Assembly: GCA_902497035.1 (NCBI GenBank)
Contig: CABVDL010000014.1
Span: forward strand, 1-39,244
DNA length: 39,244 nt
Direction: 5' to 3'
DNA from: an uncultured Prevotella sp.
Lineage (GTDB): Bacteria > Bacteroidota > Bacteroidia > Bacteroidales > Bacteroidaceae
Shown here: piece after piece, positions 35,772 to 39,244 of the stretch
Layout: every line of letters starts with the position of its first letter
Numbering within the stretch: the first letter of the stretch is position 1
The notes under the pieces: generated by a model
Database searches by the model: none
Told to the model about the DNA's origin: nothing
The model's input: only the letters and a program-made list of their open reading frames with translations
Position numbers and translations under genes: made by a program

Positions 35772-36833
35772 ATGAAAAATATTATTGTCGCGCTCGACAG
35801 CTTTAAGCAGTGCCTGACTTCTCAGGAAGCCAATGAGGCTGTGGCCTCGGGCTTGGCGGGGCTTGTCGCCCCTGACCAAATCAAGACGATTACGGTAAGT
35901 GACGGTGGAGAGGGCTTTCTTCAGGCCATGAGACCTGAGAAGACAGTTCACTGTCATGTTCACGACGCGCTGATGCGTTGGACGGATGCCCGCTTCGGCA
36001 TTAATGGCGAAGAGGCCATCATTGAAGTGGCCGAGGCTATAGGCTTGTCAAAAGTTCAACCACAGAGCAGAAACCCTTTACATGCAACGAGTTATGGCGT
36101 TGGAGAACTCATGGTTCATGCTATGGACAGGGGATGCCGTTCGTTTGTCGTTGGCCTTGGAGGCAGTGCGACCAGCGACTGTGGACTTGGTATGCTGAAA
36201 TGTCTGCGGAAAGCTATTCAGACCAGACACAACAAGATGTGGTATGATGCGTTCGACACGTCCTGTTTGAGGAACCTGCGGGTGACCCTGGCAACAGATG
36301 TCGATAATCCCTTGTATGGACCGTTGGGGGCGGCTCATGTCTTTGCACAGCAGAAAGGGGCTTCTGAGGCTGACGTGGAGATGCTTGACCGCAGAGCAAG
36401 AACATTCGCCCGAATGGCCGCCAGACATCAAGGCTATGACATGAGCAATCAGCCCGGTGCCGGGGCAGCCGGAGGCTTGGGATATGCCTTTATGGAGTTC
36501 ATGGATACACAGGTAAGGAGCGGTGCGTCGTTGGTGTTGGACGGCGCAGGATTTTCTGATGCTTTGCGACAGGCTTCGCTGGTGATTACCGGCGAGGGCT
36601 CAGCTGACCGGCAGACCCTGATGGGAAAAATACCCTGTGTCATCATGCAACGGGCCAGGGAAATGGGAATTCCAACTGTATTGATGGCCGGGAAAACAAG
36701 CGATGTTGACCAGTTGCTTAACAGTGGCTTTTCCAAGATAGTTAACATTAATGATGGATTTTCCCTTGATGATGCCCTTAGCAAGGAGGTGGCCAAGGCT
36801 AGGTTGGGTGACTGTGTCCGCCGGCTGGTTTGA
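35772..36833 (+). CDS. glycerate kinase
   Basis: A 353-aa glycerate kinase of the GarK/GlxK family that phosphorylates D-glycerate with ATP, giving 2- or 3-phosphoglycerate. Family motifs visible: IIVALDSFKQCLTSQEANEAVASGL at the start (read in parts), TVSDGGEGFLQAM, the glycine-rich GLGGSATSDCGLGML, and NQPGAGAAGGLGYAFMEF followed by DGAGFSDALRQASLVITGEGSADRQTLMGK. The length is close to the usual ~370-380. It probably channels glycerate into glycolysis. Convergent with the next gene. Confidence 0.92.
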   Translation: MKNIIVALDSFKQCLTSQEANEAVASGLAGLVAPDQIKTITVSDGGEGFLQAMRPEKTVHCHVHDALMRWTDARFGINGEEAIIEVAEAIGLSKVQPQSRNPLHATSYGVGELMVHAMDRGCRSFVVGLGGSATSDCGLGMLKCLRKAIQTRHNKMWYDAFDTSCLRNLRVTLATDVDNPLYGPLGAAHVFAQQKGASEADVEMLDRRARTFARMAARHQGYDMSNQPGAGAAGGLGYAFMEFMDTQVRSGASLVLDGAGFSDALRQASLVITGEGSADRQTLMGKIPCVIMQRAREMGIPTVLMAGKTSDVDQLLNSGFSKIVNINDGFSLDDALSKEVAKARLGDCVRRLV

Positions 36834-36856
36834 CAAGCCTTAGGTAATCGTTGAGC

Positions 36857-37834
36857 CTATTCCCTGTAAATGAATGACAGTAAACGGTTTAACCAATTTA
36901 TGGTGAATTTGAACCAGCGGTATTTTGCCACAGGCTTTCCTCCAAAGCTCAATATGAACTCACGGAATGGATTTCTTGAGAAAGGCAGGCCAACGTCAAG
37001 GAAACAGATATGACGGTAGCCGTGCCGCCACGACCATTCGATGGCATACCACACAGTCATCAGGTTGGGGTGCAAACCTGCGTATATCTTGCGCTTCGAT
37101 GCCAGATACCATAGAAACGCGTTTCCGCTGCTGAACACACAGACACTTCCGCCAATTACACGCCGTTTGTAAAGCGTTATGAAAATGCGGCCATTCTTGC
37201 TGTTGAAGAACTGCCTCAGCTGATGCTCCGGCGGAATGATGCGGCGCATCTTGAAACGGTAGAAGCCGTTGAGCAGTCTGTAGAAGGCATGCACCTCTTC
37301 CTCTGTCTCTGCCTCTCGCGTTTCAACGCCCAGTTTGTAGATGCGGTCGATGCGCCCTTTCATCTTGTTTGACAGCCGTTCTCTTGGATTCATGGAGTGG
37401 AGAGAGTTGTGTACTTCCTGCCAGTTCACGGGAAAATAGCCTTCCTTGCGAAAGTATCGGTAACCGAACATCTTACGTGATAAATCGCTGAATACCACGT
37501 AAAAGCATAGCTTTCGTTGAAATTTTCGCGTAAGGCAGTGCAGCAGCAGACCGAACACTTCTTCCTTGTCGTTCTCGTTGGCGTATACTCCCTCGCCATA
37601 GATGCGGCCTTGCGTATAGAAGTAGGGTGGGAGCAAAGACCCGCGTCTTCGGATAAAGGCCAGCATTTGTCCAGCGACACGCCCTTCTCCGTCGGTCGCC
37701 ACAGCCATATAAGGCCTCTCTCCGGGTGATGCCTCAATGATATGAAACAACTCGGAGCTATGGAAGAAATTGCCCTCATCAATCGCAGGCAGCTGGTCTC
37801 CCTTTGAATAGATGCTCACATGATAGGTCTTCAC
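36857..37834 (-). CDS. GNAT/FemAB-like acyltransferase
   Basis: A 325-aa protein starting at GTG 37834; no in-frame ATG occurs until codon 42. It resembles Bacteroidales proteins with a GNAT 'acetyltransf_6'/FemAB-like fold. The N-terminal half shows a substrate-like strand pattern (YMAVATDGEGRVAGQMLAFIRRRG). The C-terminal half shows the usual AFLWYLASKRKIYAGLHPNLMTVWYAIEWSWRHGY and FLDVGLPFSRNPFREFILSFGG pattern, where the acyl-CoA/tRNA ligand is bound (segments read in parts). The acceptor is unknown; peptidoglycan or surface-sugar modification is plausible but inferred. No Shine-Dalgarno is visible, and the -7 element at 37840-37847 suggests a very short leader. Confidence 0.75.
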   Translation of the reverse strand: MKTYHVSIYSKGDQLPAIDEGNFFHSSELFHIIEASPGERPYMAVATDGEGRVAGQMLAFIRRRGSLLPPYFYTQGRIYGEGVYANENDKEEVFGLLLHCLTRKFQRKLCFYVVFSDLSRKMFGYRYFRKEGYFPVNWQEVHNSLHSMNPRERLSNKMKGRIDRIYKLGVETREAETEEEVHAFYRLLNGFYRFKMRRIIPPEHQLRQFFNSKNGRIFITLYKRRVIGGSVCVFSSGNAFLWYLASKRKIYAGLHPNLMTVWYAIEWSWRHGYRHICFLDVGLPFSRNPFREFILSFGGKPVAKYRWFKFTINWLNRLLSFIYRE

Positions 37835-37839
37835 AATAG

Positions 37840-37847
37840 CAAAATTA
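37840..37847 (-). promoter_or_regulatory. -7 element for the GNAT/FemAB-like gene
   Basis: TAATTTTG on the minus strand, an exact TAnnTTTG, followed by C. It ends only six bases before GTG 37834, so a transcript from here would be nearly leaderless. Confidence 0.5.
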
Positions 37848-37891
37848 ATAAAAAATTGCGTGTCCTGTACCTTTAACCCTTAATATTTTTG

Positions 37892-37899
37892 TACCTTTG
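37892..37899 (+). promoter_or_regulatory. -7 element for kdsC-maf
   Basis: TACCTTTG, an exact TAnnTTTG, about 27 nt upstream of ATG 37926. No good -33 at the usual spacing. Confidence 0.55.
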
Positions 37900-37925
37900 T
37901 CACAACTAAGCGTATTGTAACAACT

Positions 37926-38444
37926 ATGATAGATTATGACTTAAGCAGAATAAAGGCTGTGATCTTTGATGTTGACGGTGTGTTGTCAGCCGAAACCGTA
38001 GGCATGGACAGTGACGGAATGCCCTTGCGTACGCTGAATATCAAGGACGGTTATGCCATCCAGCTGGCGATAAAGTTGGGAATTCATTGCGCCATCATGA
38101 CAGGCGGGTCGTCAGAGGCTATCCGCAAACGGTATGCCTATCTGGGCATGACAGACATTTTCATGAAATGTGCCGTAAAGCTTCAGACTTATGAAAGGTT
38201 CCTTGTCCAATATAATCTTACTGATGCGGACATTATTTACATGGGTGACGACATTCCTGACCTTGAGATTATGCAGCGCGTTGGCTGTCCTTGCTGTCCG
38301 TCAGACGCTTGCCGGGAAATCAAGGACGTGTCAGTCTATGCCTCACCATATCGTGGCGGAAAAGGCTGTGTCCGGGATGTGCTGGAGCAGGTGCTAAGGG
38401 CCAAGGGTATGTGGTTGAGTAATGACAAGGCCTTTGGGTGGTAA
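37926..38444 (+). CDS. kdsC: 3-deoxy-D-manno-octulosonate 8-phosphate phosphatase
   Basis: A 172-aa HAD-superfamily (class C0, KdsC type) phosphatase that yields free Kdo for lipid A-core synthesis. Motif I is VIFDVDGVLS with Asp15 and Asp17, the next loop is TGGSS (motif II Thr), Lys-containing CAVKLQTYERFL supplies motif III, and GDDIPDLEIMQRVG is motif IV. YASPYRGGKGCVRDV closes the family pattern. It is 18 bp from maf and shares its promoter at 37892. Confidence 0.93.
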   Translation: MIDYDLSRIKAVIFDVDGVLSAETVGMDSDGMPLRTLNIKDGYAIQLAIKLGIHCAIMTGGSSEAIRKRYAYLGMTDIFMKCAVKLQTYERFLVQYNLTDADIIYMGDDIPDLEIMQRVGCPCCPSDACREIKDVSVYASPYRGGKGCVRDVLEQVLRAKGMWLSNDKAFGW

Positions 38445-38462
38445 TGAAAAATTAATAGAACA

Positions 38463-39023
38463 ATGAAGAAAATCATATTAGCCAGCAATTCCCCCCGCAG
38501 GCTGGAATTGCTCAAAGGTCTCGATTTGGACTTCAAGGTTGAGGTCCATAAGGGCATACGTGAAAGTTATCCCAGTAATCTGTCGGCCGATGAGGTTCCG
38601 CTTTTTATCGCCCGTGAAAAAGCCGCTGACTATCAAGTGCCAGAGGACACCGTGCTGATTACCGCAGACACTGTTGTCATCATAGACGGCGAGGTGCTGG
38701 GCAAGCCAAAAGACGAGGCGGAGGCTTGTGCCATGTTGACGCGTCTCAGTGGCCGGACGCATCATGTGGTTACCGGTGTGTGTCTGACTACAAACAATCA
38801 GCAAGTCGCATTCTCGTCCAAGACCAATGTGACTTTCCGCGAATTGACGCAGGACGAAATCCAATACTATGTCAATAAGTATAAGCCGCTTGACAAGGCC
38901 GGTGCCTATGGTGTCCAGGAATGGATTGGCTATATAGGTGTAAAGGCCATCGACGGAAGTTTCTATAATGTGATGGGACTTCCCGTGGCCCGGGTTTATG
39001 AGGAACTGCTGAAACTCGGTTAA
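38463..39023 (+). CDS. maf: Maf-family nucleoside triphosphate pyrophosphatase
   Basis: A 186-aa cytoplasmic house-cleaning enzyme that hydrolyses dTTP/UTP or modified nucleotides to the monophosphate. It opens with the family signature LASNSPRRLELLKG (Ser10-Pro-Arg-Arg) and has FIAREKAADY, ITADTVVIIDGEVLGKP with the catalytic Asp, and GRTHHVVTGVCL. The close is DKAGAYGVQEWIGYIGVKAIDGSFYNVMGLPVARVYE, read in parts. GAYGVQ places it in the YhdE-like (dTTP/UTP) group. ATG 38463 follows kdsC closely, and another gene begins 17 bp after its stop. Confidence 0.94.
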   Translation: MKKIILASNSPRRLELLKGLDLDFKVEVHKGIRESYPSNLSADEVPLFIAREKAADYQVPEDTVLITADTVVIIDGEVLGKPKDEAEACAMLTRLSGRTHHVVTGVCLTTNNQQVAFSSKTNVTFRELTQDEIQYYVNKYKPLDKAGAYGVQEWIGYIGVKAIDGSFYNVMGLPVARVYEELLKLG

Positions 39024-39040
39024 AAGTAAACGTCTTATTT

Positions 39041-39244
39041 ATGAACTGGCAGTGCCATCAGCTATGGGATGAGAAGCTCGGGAAGACCATAGAGGTGAAG
39101 CAGCCTGATACTGCTCCCGTCCAAATGTTTGTTGATACTATTTATCATAACGGCCATTATGTGCAAATACGGGATGGCGGGGCGATGCCGCCCGGGGCAA
39201 AGTCCCCGGCCGGCCATGCGGTGCCACAGTTCCTGCCGTGTCGC
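39041..39244 (+). CDS. unidentified gene, 3' end beyond the window
   Basis: ATG 39041 opens a frame of 68 codons that continues out of the window, starting MNWQCHQLWDEKLGKT. There is no signal peptide and I recognise no family. The last ~70 bases are markedly G/C-rich and encode a Gly/Pro-rich stretch (GGAMPPGAKSPAGHA). It starts 17 bp after the maf stop and may belong to that operon. The frame is supported by spacing and strand only. Confidence 0.45.
   Translation, partial: MNWQCHQLWDEKLGKTIEVKQPDTAPVQMFVDTIYHNGHYVQIRDGGAMPPGAKSPAGHAVPQFLPCR

Overview
The window is chromosomal core sequence from a member of the Bacteroidota, most likely a Prevotella-like member of the Bacteroidales. Three things point there. 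Promoters repeatedly carry the Bacteroidota -7 element TAnnTTTG, several with a TTG-containing -33 element 20 nt upstream. One secreted protein ends in a type IX secretion (type B) sorting domain. Several families are typical of the group: a FimB/Mfa2-type lipoprotein, a DUF3256-type protein, paired HU genes with a LysM tail, and a FecA-like TonB receptor that carries a carboxypeptidase-regulatory N-terminal domain. The genus is an inference. I see no rRNA, tRNA, CRISPR array, insertion sequence or prophage.

Layout. 1-590: AT-rich DNA, an 8-bp tandem repeat, then a strong promoter driving a 46-codon gene that looks like an HU-like N-terminus joined to a 'smalltalk' small-protein tail. 593-3148 (-): clpC with a promoter and a hairpin at its transcript start. 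3340-9646 (-): addA-addB, the recombination helicase-nuclease pair. 9830-11314 (-): proS, divergent from an OmpA-like lipoprotein across a palindromic promoter region. 11509-15588 (+): ompA-like lipoprotein, mtgA (peptidoglycan glycosyltransferase) and a pcrA/uvrD helicase. 15756-19141 (-): two tandem paralogous acyl-CoA synthetases. 19287-21733 (-): aminotransferase and LolE-type permease, with overlapping ends. 21827-26591 (-): T9SS cargo protein, uvrA, and a minimal secreted penicillin-binding transpeptidase. 26604-27292: a non-coding region with a 22-bp minisatellite. 27317-28967 (+): a DUF3256-type protein, then a FimB/Mfa2-like lipoprotein behind an attenuator-like leader. 29039-33161 (+): ftsY-rimO-HU-HU/TM/LysM operon. 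33336-35723 (-): TonB receptor. 35772-36833 (+): glycerate kinase. 36857-37834 (-): GNAT/FemAB-like protein. 37926-39023 (+): kdsC-maf, then a gene cut by the window end.

How it fits together. Most genes are housekeeping: proteostasis (ClpC), double-strand break repair and nucleotide excision repair (AddAB, PcrA/UvrD, UvrA), envelope building (OmpA-like, MtgA, PBP-like, LolE, KdsC), protein targeting (FtsY), translation (ProS, RimO) and lipid activation. The most distinctive protein is encoded at 31656-33161. It has a DNA-binding HU domain, an acidic Glu/Gln-rich linker, one membrane span and a C-terminal LysM-like domain, so it could physically link the nucleoid to the cell wall. Other points to follow up are the HU/smalltalk chimera at 415-555, the leader terminators before 12260 and 28104, the soluble minimal PBP at 21827-23002, and the 22-bp repeat array at 26907-27016.
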